64,000 nucleotides of DNA from Paenibacillus xylanexedens (GCF_017874615.1 NZ_JAGIKV010000001.1:420824-484823), one strand, 5' to 3'. Counted from the stretch's first letter, positions 42,070 to 49,848 are shown. The notes: generated by a model from the letters alone, not told the origin. Numbers and translations: made by a program.

Positions 42070-42252
42070 TTGAAAGTTTACGGCATCGAAAATAAGGATG
42101 GTTACTTTTATAACTTTGTTACTCAAGGTTGGACAGTATGGTCTGTGCAGTGTCAGTTACCTAGTGTAGATTTGGCTGACAACTTACTGCTTCTTTATAG
42201 CGATAACCCCGATTTTTATAATGCTGATGTAAGTCCGGTAGATATTGACTGA
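42070..42252 (+). CDS. small rightward ORF in the early region (60 aa, TTG start)
   Basis: TTG after AGGTGATAATT; reads KVYGIENKDGYFYNFVTQGW then LPSVDLADNLLLLYSDNPDF. TTGACA at about 42,023 is a possible -35, with a poor -10. It runs against the surrounding operon and is followed by a short hairpin. Coding is likely but not certain. Confidence 0.5.
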   Translation: MKVYGIENKDGYFYNFVTQGWTVWSVQCQLPSVDLADNLLLLYSDNPDFYNADVSPVDID

Positions 42253-42289
42253 TCTTAGGCTTCTCTCTTAGTAGGGAGAGGCCCAAGCC

Positions 42290-42499
42290 TCAACCCTTGA
42301 TATTTCGTTTGATATCTGTCAGCGCCCGCGTTGCTGTTAATTGGACATCTACCCTGTCATAACAGTCTCCCGTCTCTCTCACGCACGCTGGGATAGTGAT
42401 CACCATGTCGGACTGTTCATATGTTTTGTAGTGAGCCGTCTTTTTCCCACAAACTGCACAGCGCTTGCTTTCGCTTGATGAAGCGTGTCCTACCTTCAT
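42290..42499 (-). CDS. small zinc-ribbon-like protein (69 aa)
   Basis: CAVCGKKTAHYKTYEQSDM and later CVRETGDCYD: two Cys pairs for one zinc. Basic C-terminus. Unknown function; ATGA-type overlap with the next gene upstream. Confidence 0.65.
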   Translation of the reverse strand: MKVGHASSSESKRCAVCGKKTAHYKTYEQSDMVITIPACVRETGDCYDRVDVQLTATRALTDIKRNIKG

Positions 42500-42915
42500 T
42501 GGTTCCCCTCTCCTTCCTGACCCAAAGAACGCATATATTTCACGTAATCAAAATGCGGAATTTCTTTAAATTCAGTTTGTATCTCACTTATCAACCTCAT
42601 CTGGATTTCTGCATCGCGTGTTGTCTGTGCGTTTCTCGCTTCGTAATATTCATGCCTTTTGTTCATGTACAATTTCTTGAGATAGTCCATCACCCGTTGC
42701 CGACCAATGTAGTCTTTCCGTACCTCTTCAAGCTCCTTGCCCTGCTTGTTTGCCAACTGCTGCAACCTGATCATTTCTTTCCCTTGCTGTTCAATGAGCG
42801 TCCCATACTCATCCATCTGGGCCAGCAGCCCATTGGCCGCCTCCACCACGTTCAGCGGAACAGCTCCGCCCTTGTGCAGCAACTGCATCGTTTCTTTCAA
42901 CTGTTGCATACTCAT
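42496..42915 (-). CDS. coiled-coil early protein (139 aa)
   Basis: Almost entirely helical: QLKETMQLLHKGGAVPLNVV, QQGKEMIRLQQLANKQGKEL, and more. Overlaps both neighbours by 4 nt. Unknown function. Confidence 0.65.
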   Translation of the reverse strand: MSMQQLKETMQLLHKGGAVPLNVVEAANGLLAQMDEYGTLIEQQGKEMIRLQQLANKQGKELEEVRKDYIGRQRVMDYLKKLYMNKRHEYYEARNAQTTRDAEIQMRLISEIQTEFKEIPHFDYVKYMRSLGQEGEGNQ

Positions 42916-43250
42916 GACTGTTCTTCCTCCCTCATTCTCAATTCGTTCTTCCGTTCCTGATGATCAGACCATGTATTGCCCACTAACGTATCCACATGGC
43001 GTGTGATCCTCTCTTTAAGCTCATCCATCACTTGATACGGAAAAGGAACCTCTTCCTTCTTGAGCTTGCCTCTGCCCGTGTCATTCGGTCTGCTTCCGTC
43101 ATAGTCCTGAACGATTTTGTATCCATGTCTACGGGTTTCTCTGGTGTATAATCGATATCCGCGAAGTATGAGCTTGTCGCCTGTGTACCAGAAGGACCAC
43201 TTGGCAAGCTTCAAAATGTCTTTGTCAGTGCGCTCAATTGTGTATTCCAT
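42912..43250 (-). CDS. early phage protein (112 aa)
   Basis: MEYTIERTDKDILKLAKWSF start, a beta-rich first half (WYTGDKLILRGYRLYT) and a helical charged second half. Unknown function. Confidence 0.65.
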   Translation of the reverse strand: MEYTIERTDKDILKLAKWSFWYTGDKLILRGYRLYTRETRRHGYKIVQDYDGSRPNDTGRGKLKKEEVPFPYQVMDELKERITRHVDTLVGNTWSDHQERKNELRMREEEQS

Positions 43251-43268
43251 CTGTATATCCCTCCAAAA

Positions 43269-43397
43269 TTACTTTTTACGAAACTGTTTGCGAAGGCACT
43301 TATCACATACGACATATGATTGTTTACCGTGGACAATAACCGTGCGTGAGCATTGCATACACTTGGATTCGTGCGAATAAAGAAAGCTGTAGTCCAT
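43269..43397 (-). CDS. 42-aa zinc-ribbon-like protein
   Basis: MDYSFLYSHESKCMQCSRTV then GKQSYVVCDKCLRKQFRKK. CxxC...CxxC spacing of 17 fits a small zinc ribbon. Start with GGAGGGATATAC; the longer frame is a shadow. Confidence 0.7.
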   Translation of the reverse strand: MDYSFLYSHESKCMQCSRTVIVHGKQSYVVCDKCLRKQFRKK

Positions 43398-43428
43398 GTA
43401 TATCCCTCCTTGGTTAGAGGCCGGAGCC

Positions 43429-43623
43429 TCAATCCTCGTCTTTGTACTTGCGCGTTGGGAATACATCCACGTACTGCATCGCATCTTGCCAAATTTCCTT
43501 ATAGATGATTTCATCCTGTTCCGCCTCAGACTTACCTTCCAATTCAGCAGGATCAATCTCAACTGTTCCTTCACGTTCTGCCCCAGGGAAGCCAATTGTC
43601 ATTTTCCAATCAACGTTTAACAT
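43429..43623 (-). CDS. early phage protein (64 aa)
   Basis: MLNVDWKMTIGFPGAEREGT then EIDPAELEGKSEAEQDEIIY. The pattern resembles a small family seen in many phage early regions. Function unknown. Good site GGAGAGATAACACAC. Confidence 0.65.
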   Translation of the reverse strand: MLNVDWKMTIGFPGAEREGTVEIDPAELEGKSEAEQDEIIYKEIWQDAMQYVDVFPTRKYKDED

Positions 43624-43705
43624 GTGTGTTATCTCTCCTTTGGTGGGCCTAGCCCAGATATGTGATATAATGCGTTATATAAATAATGTTTTATGGAGGT
43701 ACATA

Positions 43706-43903
43706 ATGGCTAAATCCAAAACGACTACCAGTTTCAGATTTGAAGATGATTTTATTGAGCTGCTCGATACCTGGTCATTTGTCACGAATAAAGAAAAAGG
43801 TGTTCTGTTGCAGGAAGCATTCCGCGAATTCGCTAAAATGGAACAAAACGCGGATACGGCTGCAAAAGTTAAAAAAGTATCAGATGTGCTGAACAACCAT
43901 TGA
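43706..43903 (+). CDS. ribbon-helix-helix-like regulator (65 aa), rightward
   Basis: ATG after GGAGGTACATA. SKTTTSFRFEDDFIELLDTW then NKEKGVLLQEAFREFAKM resembles an Arc/MetJ ribbon-helix-helix. Own promoter region with TATAAT near 43,666 and own terminator. Transcribed against the early operon, so possibly expressed in the lysogen. Confidence 0.7.
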   Translation: MAKSKTTTSFRFEDDFIELLDTWSFVTNKEKGVLLQEAFREFAKMEQNADTAAKVKKVSDVLNNH

Positions 43904-43925
43904 GTCGCTTATGCGGCTCTTTTTT
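43902..43925 (+). terminator. terminator of the rightward RHH gene
   Basis: GAGTCGC-TTAT-GCGGCTC then TTTTTT. The stem sequence matches that of the terminators in the 16-kb RNA units. The following 43,930-43,990 holds further short palindromes (GGAAGGG / CCCTTCC). Confidence 0.9.
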
Positions 43926-44004
43926 GTGTGGTGGGAAGGGAGGGTATTCCCTTCCTCTGTTATCCGGGGATACCCGGTGTATCCTCCCTTAGATGGTTTA
44001 AAAT

Positions 44005-44235
44005 TTACTCCACTACAATTCTGGTAACGTTCGATTTCATGTTCAGCGGCTTTAGAGTTTTGTATGTTGCCAACAAATTGAACACCATCACTCCGTCTTC
44101 AACATGCAACTCTGGTAAGCAGTCCTCATCATCTGCGTAGAACGGTGCTAACACTGCCATGCCTTCCTGCTCGTCAATTCCGATACAGATCAATGGTGTT
44201 GCGTCATCGAATATAAAAGTCTCGTATAATTTCAT
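44005..44235 (-). CDS. early phage protein (76 aa)
   Basis: MKLYETFIFDDATPLICIGI then ADDEDCLPELHVEDG. Beta-rich, acidic. Site AGGGAGGGATAG. Unknown function. Confidence 0.65.
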   Translation of the reverse strand: MKLYETFIFDDATPLICIGIDEQEGMAVLAPFYADDEDCLPELHVEDGVMVFNLLATYKTLKPLNMKSNVTRIVVE

Positions 44236-44286
44236 GTTCTATCCCTCCCTGTGGGTTATGCGTTGTATTGGTGATAACTCCTTACC

Positions 44287-44454
44287 TCACCAGTTGTCGT
44301 AAGCTTCATTGTCCTCGGTTTCTTCCTCTTCTTCCGCATCAAACTGACCGAATTCCATAAGCACCATGAAGTCTTTAATCAATCGATCTTTGTCTGAATT
44401 GGTGTCATCGAAATGTTCATGCATATACGCAGATACTTTTTCTTTATCCAACAT
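44287..44454 (-). CDS. small acidic protein (55 aa)
   Basis: MLDKEKVSAYMHEHFDDTNS start with GGGAGACGGACT; the longer frame is unsupported. Very acidic C-terminus (DAEEEEETEDNEAYDNW). Could be a DNA mimic, but nothing beyond charge supports that. Confidence 0.55.
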   Translation of the reverse strand: MLDKEKVSAYMHEHFDDTNSDKDRLIKDFMVLMEFGQFDAEEEEETEDNEAYDNW

Positions 44455-44860
44455 AGTCCGTCTCCCTAGGGTATTTTTGAATAGGTGATTTCTCCGGCAT
44501 GCCAAGCTTCATGCAATGTATATGGTCCTGTAGGATCGGCATCCACGTTTTCTTGCTGCTGTGTACCAACTGATGCATTTCCGTGCTGAGCAGTATGCAA
44601 TTGTCCGTCTCATACTTGCCGCCCTGCGATCCGTACACGATGCGGTGCAACTCAAGGCCGGGTCCCGGCACGCCGCTCAGGACGCACCAGTTACCTCCCT
44701 CGCGCTCGATTACCGCCTTCCGTACCTTTTCCTTCGTCATGTATTCCGGGTCCGTGTTGCGCTCTCTCTTGGCTTTAGGCTGCTCTTTCCGGTTGTGGTG
44801 AGCGAACAGGTTCAGCCGCCAGGGCATGATGTTCTTTTCCTTCTTGCGTGCCAGTGACAT
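44444..44860 (-). CDS. HNH-type nuclease
   Basis: 138 residues. GGAGGAGGTAGACC precedes the ATG. Core: EGGNWCVLSGVPGPGLELHR, then YETDNCILLSTEMHQLVHSS. The Cys-...-H-R...N...H pattern fits an HNH nuclease related to phage recombination or Ref-like nucleases. Next to SSB and the Sak4-like ATPase, so probably part of recombination. Confidence 0.7.
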   Translation of the reverse strand: MSLARKKEKNIMPWRLNLFAHHNRKEQPKAKRERNTDPEYMTKEKVRKAVIEREGGNWCVLSGVPGPGLELHRIVYGSQGGKYETDNCILLSTEMHQLVHSSKKTWMPILQDHIHCMKLGMPEKSPIQKYPRETDYVG

Positions 44861-45050
44861 GGTCTACCTCCTCCGTGGTACTGTGTGGATCAGACATCCG
44901 ATTGCTATCCCCATTGAAGTGCCTAACATCAGCATCACTATTCCAAAAGCAAGTTGATTCATGAGTGTGTATCTCCTCTCCGAATGGTCCGTCTGTTACT
45001 GGGATGATTGGGCTGCCGTCGTCGTAGAATAGGGTGTCTTGGTATCTCAT
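44775..45050 (-). CDS. ORF after ssb (91 aa), 3' extent uncertain
   Basis: Starts with TAATG overlap at the ssb stop. The first 30 residues ([20 protein letters not shown]) look real. The remainder overlaps a membrane ORF and the nuclease start in other frames. Confidence 0.45.
   Translation of the reverse strand: MRYQDTLFYDDGSPIIPVTDGPFGEEIHTHESTCFWNSDADVRHFNGDSNRMSDPHSTTEEVDHVTGTQEGKEHHALAAEPVRSPQPERAA
44864..44962 (-). CDS. 32-aa membrane peptide
   Basis: MNQLAFGIVMLMLGTSMGIA then IGCLIHTVPRRR, a clean transmembrane helix with a basic end. Site GGAGATACACACTC. It lies inside the 91-aa ORF in another frame; one of the two may be spurious. Confidence 0.45.
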   Translation of the reverse strand: MNQLAFGIVMLMLGTSMGIAIGCLIHTVPRRR

Positions 45051-45439
45051 TAGAATGGAAGGTCGTCGTCAGCGATGTCGATTTGCTTGCCTTCATCTCT
45101 GCTCTGCGTGCTCTCCTGCTGCTCTCCGCGCTCTAGGAACCGCACATTGTCCGCTATGACCTCAGTCACGTATACACGTTTTCCCTCGCTATTCTCGTAG
45201 TTTCGTACCTGTATCCGGCCCTCTACAGCACACAAGCGTCCTTTGCGGAGGAAGTTGGCACATGCTTCAGCAGTCTGCCGCCATGTCACAACTGGGATGA
45301 AGTCTGCTTCCTTCTCTCCGTTGCTGGTAAACGGTCTGTCCACCGCGAGTGTAAATTGAGTTACAGCTACTCCAGCGGGTGTATATCTTAGTTCAGGATC
45401 ACGTGTCAGGCGTCCAATTAGAATTGAGCGGTTCAGCAT
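45050..45439 (-). CDS. ssb: single-stranded DNA-binding protein
   Basis: 129 residues. OB-fold with [38 protein letters not shown] and the acidic C-terminal tip DDDLPF that recruits partner proteins. It coats ssDNA during phage replication and recombination. One nt separates it from the Sak4-like ATPase. Confidence 0.95.
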   Translation of the reverse strand: MLNRSILIGRLTRDPELRYTPAGVAVTQFTLAVDRPFTSNGEKEADFIPVVTWRQTAEACANFLRKGRLCAVEGRIQVRNYENSEGKRVYVTEVIADNVRFLERGEQQESTQSRDEGKQIDIADDDLPF

Positions 45440-45440
45440 G

Positions 45441-46343
45441 CTAAGCTCCTTCTCCGGTCTCTGCCGGTTGCAATTTATCGTTCAACGTTTCGATCAGTTC
45501 CTTTCCCTGCTTATCAGTGATGTTCACCAGTGGCGAACCGAATAATTTCCGTGTTTGTGCATCTACTAAGTCGGGTTCAAATCCGAGTTGTGCCCATTTC
45601 TCCATGATCGTTGCCTTGGTTTCCTCGCTAACCAATTTCTCACCAGACTCCAACCACTCCAGAAGCTGTTTTCCGCTATCAACCGAGGGTGTTAAGTATT
45701 GTCCGTCGAACAACCCTGTACGGTCCTTAGAAACGGTTGCTATGTGGTCAGCAGTCAAGTCCATGACCAATGTGAATTCATACTCCAACCCATCACGCTG
45801 TACTGGAGCCATGCCGATCTTCCGCGGCACCTGTTTACCCTTGTCGTTCGCTTCCAGCACATATTCTGTCTTCGATCGCATCGTCACAAAGATGTGGCAC
45901 TTTGATTTCAGGATCGCTTCCACCATCTTATTTTGCTTTGGTGTCAACTCACCCCATGCTGCAAAGCTGTTTTTACTCTTGGACATCGTGTCCTTCTGCT
46001 CCAGTAGTCCACCTTCTCCGGCCCATGCATGTGACAGGGAGTCGATGATGATGACGTCCACGCCGTAGTCCTCGAAGGCTTTGATCGCTTCAATGTACTT
46101 TTCCGTTGTGTACGGTGGGTCCAAGTCGATTTTCGGAAATTCTGGGATATGCACGCCTGCTTTCATCGTCTCAGCGTACAAGTCAGCGCTCCGGTTCTCT
46201 GTATCCACCAGCCCGACCTTCTCCCAGTCACCTGTCATACCGAATGCCATGAGTAGCGCTGACAGCGTCTTACCCGAACCACTCGGGCCTGTCATGCCGA
46301 TGCGCGCCTTCGTTACCTTTCGTTGTGCTTTACGAATTAGCAT
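45441..46343 (-). CDS. AAA/RecA-like ATPase, Sak4-type recombinase
   Basis: 300 residues. Walker [14 protein letters not shown], Walker [14 protein letters not shown], then [15 protein letters not shown] and a core ending with DRTGLFDGQ. Phage RecA-like ATPases of this size next to ssb (Sak4 group) promote single-strand annealing with SSB help. C-terminus ([24 protein letters not shown]) is a small helical domain. Confidence 0.85.
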   Translation of the reverse strand: MLIRKAQRKVTKARIGMTGPSGSGKTLSALLMAFGMTGDWEKVGLVDTENRSADLYAETMKAGVHIPEFPKIDLDPPYTTEKYIEAIKAFEDYGVDVIIIDSLSHAWAGEGGLLEQKDTMSKSKNSFAAWGELTPKQNKMVEAILKSKCHIFVTMRSKTEYVLEANDKGKQVPRKIGMAPVQRDGLEYEFTLVMDLTADHIATVSKDRTGLFDGQYLTPSVDSGKQLLEWLESGEKLVSEETKATIMEKWAQLGFEPDLVDAQTRKLFGSPLVNITDKQGKELIETLNDKLQPAETGEGA

Positions 46344-46563
46344 CTACATCTACCTCCAATTCTTTGTATGTGATCTCTATTGGAGAAGGAAAGTAATTTT
46401 GAGGATTTGCAGGACCATATCTACCCAACAGCCATTCAGCATAGTCATCATCGTTCGTGTAAAATTTGATCGCCTTCATGAAGCTTTGAACAGGTTGACC
46501 GTATTGATCCAAGTAATGTTCATCTTCTCTATGCTTTGGCACGTATTTATATCGCTTGATCAT
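46330..46563 (-). CDS. early phage protein (77 aa)
   Basis: MIKRYKYVPKHREDEHYLDQ then IKFYTNDDDYAEWLLGRYGP. It overlaps the ATPase start by 14 nt. Unknown function. Confidence 0.65.
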   Translation of the reverse strand: MIKRYKYVPKHREDEHYLDQYGQPVQSFMKAIKFYTNDDDYAEWLLGRYGPANPQNYFPSPIEITYKELEVDVDANS

Positions 46564-46595
46564 TGATATTCACCTCTCCATTTGCTATAATGTTG

Positions 46596-46778
46596 TCAAA
46601 TGTAATTACTTATCTGGATTTCTTGGGCTGCCGCTGCTACGGCGGCCTTTTCTCGTTTAACGGCTTTGGCGTAGTTCATCAGGTACACCCGTTTCAACGT
46701 CTCCGTCAGTGTCCCTCTCTCGCTTGCGATCTTCGCCATCTGTAGGAAGTGATTTCGATTTGTCGGCGGAACTTTCAT
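46596..46778 (-). CDS. small basic protein (60 aa)
   Basis: MKVPPTNRNHFLQMAKIASE then helical Ala/Lys sequence. Site GAGGTGAGAAAGG. Overlaps the next gene by 122 nt in another frame. Confidence 0.5.
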   Translation of the reverse strand: MKVPPTNRNHFLQMAKIASERGTLTETLKRVYLMNYAKAVKREKAAVAAAAQEIQISNYI

Positions 46779-46866
46779 CCTTTCTCACCTCCACTACCTT
46801 TATAGGAGCCTCCCACCCGTAATGCCGTAGGATGTCATCCACACTCTTGAATGTCTGTTGTTTCAC
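46657..46866 (-). CDS. small phage protein (69 aa)
   Basis: MKQQTFKSVDDILRHYGWEA then a disordered charged tail. The first 30 residues look structured; the tail overlaps the 60-aa gene. Confidence 0.5.
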   Translation of the reverse strand: MKQQTFKSVDDILRHYGWEAPIKVVEVRKDESSADKSKSLPTDGEDRKRERDTDGDVETGVPDELRQSR

Positions 46867-47093
46867 GCTGTCTTTCGTTCCTCCTCAATTGCCTGTTGCA
46901 ACTCATGATGTAGGCGTTCCTGTTCTTCACTATCCGCAATCTCTGCTTCGTACTCGCTTAACGGTTTGGCATACACTGGAGTGTGTCCACGTGCTTGCAT
47001 GCTGCGAAACAAGTCCTCGTAATCAAATGCGTTCCATCCAAATATCCGCCCCGCTGTGGTAACCACTCTGAATTCAGTCAGTTCAGCTTGCAT
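46863..47093 (-). CDS. early phage protein (76 aa)
   Basis: MQAELTEFRVVTTAGRIFGW start with GGAGGATACGACG. Ends in a Glu-rich helix (EQERLHHELQQAIEEERKTA). ATGA overlap at the 3' end. Unknown function. Confidence 0.6.
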   Translation of the reverse strand: MQAELTEFRVVTTAGRIFGWNAFDYEDLFRSMQARGHTPVYAKPLSEYEAEIADSEEQERLHHELQQAIEEERKTA

Positions 47094-47295
47094 CGTCGTA
47101 TCCTCCAATCTTCCGTACTGTGATAAACACGCTGTTGTCTACCGCCTCAAGCATGCATCCTCTGCAGTGCGGCTGCCGATCTTTGCCCTCGTACACCTCG
47201 TACTCAGCCGGACTACCGCATCCACAGTTCGCTGCTGGGCTAATGAACGGGATCATGTTGTCTTTCTTCTTGCCGACCAGTTTTAAGTTAGGCAT
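47083..47295 (-). CDS. small Cys-rich protein (70 aa)
   Basis: MPNLKLVGKKKDNMIPFISP, CGCGSPAEYEVYEGKDRQPH and CRGCMLEAV: a likely zinc ribbon. AAAGAGGTGTTATGC upstream. Confidence 0.65.
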   Translation of the reverse strand: MPNLKLVGKKKDNMIPFISPAANCGCGSPAEYEVYEGKDRQPHCRGCMLEAVDNSVFITVRKIGGYDDAS

Positions 47296-47527
47296 GCATA
47301 ACACCTCTTTCTGTTTGTTTTTCAAGCCACCGTAGGAAGTCTTTCTTTACTACTCGTTTAGATGAATGTTTGGACACGCCGACTGAGAAGAATGGAATGC
47401 CACCTTTGTCGTTCGGTATCTGGATCAGGCGGTACACCGTCAATCTTGTGACTCCCATGTAATCAGCGATATCTTGCGGTGTCATAATTTCAGGCAGTTC
47501 TTCTGGTTGTGTGTAACGTGAGATCAT
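47288..47527 (-). CDS. excisionase-family DNA-binding protein
   Basis: 79 residues: MTPQDIADYMGVTRLTVYRL, then VVKKDFLRWLEKQT, a MerR/HTH_17 winged helix as in Xis proteins. Position in the early left operon next to the antirepressor fits an excisionase or other small regulator. Confidence 0.7.
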   Translation of the reverse strand: MISRYTQPEELPEIMTPQDIADYMGVTRLTVYRLIQIPNDKGGIPFFSVGVSKHSSKRVVKKDFLRWLEKQTERGVMHA

Positions 47528-47599
47528 GTTCTCGCCACCTTTCGTGAAATTGTGTACAATATATAGGGCTTGTCTTTACATACATATCTGCATGTTGTG

Positions 47600-47803
47600 T
47601 TAATCGTTAATTGGTTGTTCAGCCTTACATCCGCAACTGATCCTTGTGCCACTGAATGAACCTGCTTCTTTCAAAATATCTAACAGAAGTTCTTCATCAA
47701 GTTGAAACTCATTCCCGCATTGGAAGCAGCGGGTGTATATTTCGTCACCGTAAATTTCAATTTCATGTTGCTTGCCGTTTATTTCCTTTTTGATGTAGAT
47801 CAT
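47600..47803 (-). CDS. small zinc-binding-like protein (67 aa)
   Basis: MIYIKKEINGKQHEIEIYGD, CFQCGNEFQLDEELLLDILK and SCGCK. AAGAAGAGGCGAAC upstream; the longer frame overlaps the antirepressor. Unknown function. Confidence 0.65.
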   Translation of the reverse strand: MIYIKKEINGKQHEIEIYGDEIYTRCFQCGNEFQLDEELLLDILKEAGSFSGTRISCGCKAEQPIND

Positions 47804-47805
47804 AA

Positions 47806-48513
47806 TTAGTTCGCCTCTTCTTTCTTTTTTGGATACCATCCGTGGATGAAGTCAATGGCTAATTCAAAGTCTGAACGTTTAATCTTGTCGTATTTCGGTA
47901 CTGAGAAATGTGATTTCAATGCACGGTATATGGATTGAAAGTGCGCTTCATATCCTTTTTTCATCAAGAATCCCACTCGTGCATTTACGGATTCTTGGAT
48001 ATCTGCCTTCTGGTTCTCTGTCAGCCAGATTTCGTTGTCTACCACAAGTTGCAACCGTCTGTTATCTTTTTGCACTTGGTTGAGCTCTTGCCGAAGATCT
48101 TTCATGTTCAGGACAGCCAGTTCTAGGATGCCTTCGATAGTGGTAGGTACTGTAGTCGGGACGTTCATGTTTTGAAGGCGTTCTACTTTATTGAAGTAAT
48201 CATCTACTAAAGTTTCGTATGCTTCCCAAGCTTCATCTGTCCCAAGCGATTTAGCATGGAGTAATGCTCCTTTTGCAGTCCAAAGGTAGAAAGTGTTAAC
48301 CCTTTTTAACGATTCATCAATTTGATGACTCGTCTTAAACTCTCTAAGCTCTGGTCCACTCAATACGAAGAAATGCTTGCCTTCCATGTATCTCTTTTTA
48401 TTTCTTGTGAAGTTATTGCTGATGGATCTAATGTCTGTCCCATAAGATTCAGCGAGTTGAGCACTTGTGAGTACACGTTGATCATTTTTTACAATGGCTT
48501 TTAATTGGTTCAT
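47806..48513 (-). CDS. phage antirepressor with ORF6N/KilA-N-type domain
   Basis: 235 residues. N-terminus LTSAQLAESYGTDIRSISNN, then YMEGKHFFVLSGPELREFK and FYLWTAKGALLHAKSLGTDE is the ORF6N domain. A coiled middle and a C-terminal helical domain follow. Such proteins counter the CI-like repressor. Directly downstream of the Cro-like gene. Confidence 0.88.
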   Translation of the reverse strand: MNQLKAIVKNDQRVLTSAQLAESYGTDIRSISNNFTRNKKRYMEGKHFFVLSGPELREFKTSHQIDESLKRVNTFYLWTAKGALLHAKSLGTDEAWEAYETLVDDYFNKVERLQNMNVPTTVPTTIEGILELAVLNMKDLRQELNQVQKDNRRLQLVVDNEIWLTENQKADIQESVNARVGFLMKKGYEAHFQSIYRALKSHFSVPKYDKIKRSDFELAIDFIHGWYPKKKEEAN

Positions 48514-48528
48514 ATTTATTCGCTCCTT

Positions 48529-48756
48529 TTAAGCTGTTTTTTTAGGTTTTTGACTCGTTTCGCGTCCAACATCTGCAAAAAAAAGGTTCATATCAAATCC
48601 TAATGTTGCTGAAATTAACTTTGCTGCCCGTCCACTCGCATCTTTGCGTCCTTGTTCAATCTCGGCGTAATAACTGCGGGAGATACCAGACTGCTTGGCC
48701 GCGTCATTTTGCGTTAATCCTTTAGCCTTACGCATTTGTACTAGCCAGTGGCGCAT
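48529..48756 (-). CDS. Cro-like XRE regulator
   Basis: 75 residues from MRHWLVQMRKAKGLTQNDAA; AAGGAGGTGAAACAC upstream. HTH KQSGISRSYYAEIEQGRKDA. First gene of the leftward early operon, with operators O1-O2 just upstream. Confidence 0.88.
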   Translation of the reverse strand: MRHWLVQMRKAKGLTQNDAAKQSGISRSYYAEIEQGRKDASGRAAKLISATLGFDMNLFFADVGRETSQKPKKTA

Positions 48757-48770
48757 GTGTTTCACCTCCT

Positions 48771-48898
48771 TGACGCGTTTTGCGTCGTTGCTATGTTTTG
48801 ATTATATGACGCACTTTGCGTCATGTCAACAGTCTTTTTAAAATTACTGACGAGTTTTGAGTCAGGATGTATTGTGATTCATTTCGCGTCGTTATAAT
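48771..48898. promoter_or_regulatory. immunity switch: four 17-bp operators and two promoters
   Basis: Operators of exactly 17 bp at 48771, 48807, 48848 and 48875: TGACGCGTTTTGCGTCG, TGACGCACTTTGCGTCA, TGACGAGTTTTGAGTCA and TGATTCATTTCGCGTCG. The leftward promoter is TTGACA (48829-48824), 17-nt spacer, TATAAT (48806-48801); the spacer is exactly O2. The rightward repressor promoter has TATAAT at 48893-48898 and overlaps O4. Confidence 0.85.
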
Positions 48899-48922
48899 AC
48901 TGATAGAAGTGAGGTGGAGTAT

Positions 48923-49303
48923 TTGCTTAGTGAACGACTGTTGGAGTTAAGAAAAGAAAGAAGATTAACGCAACAAGAAATCTCTAAATCATTGAAAATG
49001 GCAAGAACAACTTACTCTGGTTATGAAAATGGATCACGGGAACCAGATAACGAAACATTAAATAAGATTGCAGATTTTCTAGAAGTTTCAGTGGATTATT
49101 TATTAGGAAGAACAGAACAGAGAAAACAGGTTCTATCGGAGCCGTCAAGAGCATTGATCGACTCGCTGAACCTGACTGATGAGGAAATTATGAAGAACAT
49201 CCGATTTGAAGTGGATGGCATCGAGCTTGAAGAAGATGATGTCAAGCGATTCATTGGACTTGTAAGACTTGAAAGATCTATGAGGAAGAAACAATCAGAG
49301 TAA
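48923..49303 (+). CDS. CI-like phage repressor
   Basis: 126 residues from TTG at 48923 (or 129 from GTG at 48914); GAGGTGGAG precedes. HTH KERRLTQQEISKSLKMARTT and YENGSREPDNETLNKIADFL, then YLLGRTE. The C-terminus is short and acidic without a peptidase domain. It is divergent from the Cro-like gene across the four operators and is the likely lysogeny keeper. Confidence 0.88.
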   Translation: MLSERLLELRKERRLTQQEISKSLKMARTTYSGYENGSREPDNETLNKIADFLEVSVDYLLGRTEQRKQVLSEPSRALIDSLNLTDEEIMKNIRFEVDGIELEEDDVKRFIGLVRLERSMRKKQSE

Positions 49304-49436
49304 GATACGCTCTGATATAAACAGGTTTTACTTCATTGGCGTCCATCTCAGATATCTTTTCAACTATGAGATCCGGGCTTACGCCGACTTCTAACAGCGT
49401 CTCTCTTGTCACATCAAAAACGATCCTTTTATCCAT
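49278..49436 (-). CDS. 52-aa leftward ORF convergent with the repressor gene
   Basis: MDKRIVFDVTRETLLEVGVS then DANEVKPVYIRAYLTLI. Site GGGAGATGGTAAAC. It overlaps the repressor's last 26 nt. Its N-terminus (RIxFxVTxExLxEVGV) recalls the 52-aa proteins of the 16-kb units and the length is the same. Coding likely; homology only suggested. Confidence 0.55.
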   Translation of the reverse strand: MDKRIVFDVTRETLLEVGVSPDLIVEKISEMDANEVKPVYIRAYLTLIVSSS

Positions 49437-49538
49437 GTTTACCATCTCCCGTTCTCGTAGTTGCCTTTTGGTAATACCTATTCTAAGGGAACGTATGTTC
49501 TGTTACAAGATAAAAAAATATATTAAGGTGGCAGTGCG

Positions 49539-49754
49539 ATGGAACCTATCCCCGTCCGCTGTCGTATTCCCGAACATCTTGAGAGGATTGGAAAGAAACA
49601 GCAATGGCTTGCAGACAAGGTAGGAATGAGTAAATCACGTTTGTCAGAAATTGTGAACCTTCGAAGCACCAATATCTCGATAAAACGAGCTGTACTCATT
49701 GCCTATTATCTTGAATGCAAAGTTGATGATCTGTGGAAATGGGAAGTACGGTAG
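49539..49754 (+). CDS. small XRE DNA-binding protein
   Basis: 71 residues: IPEHLERIGKKQQWLADKVG and SKSRLSEIVNLRSTNISIKR. It is a compact Cro/CI-type HTH without extra domains, in the lysogeny direction between repressor and integrase. May regulate the integrase. Confidence 0.82.
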   Translation: MEPIPVRCRIPEHLERIGKKQQWLADKVGMSKSRLSEIVNLRSTNISIKRAVLIAYYLECKVDDLWKWEVR

Positions 49755-49848
49755 CAGAGTGGCGTTTCCGCTGCTCTAGGGAAAAAGTTCCGAATTAACG
49801 CAACTTTTAGTATGTACCTCCATCAACTCAAGTTAAATATAGCACGAA

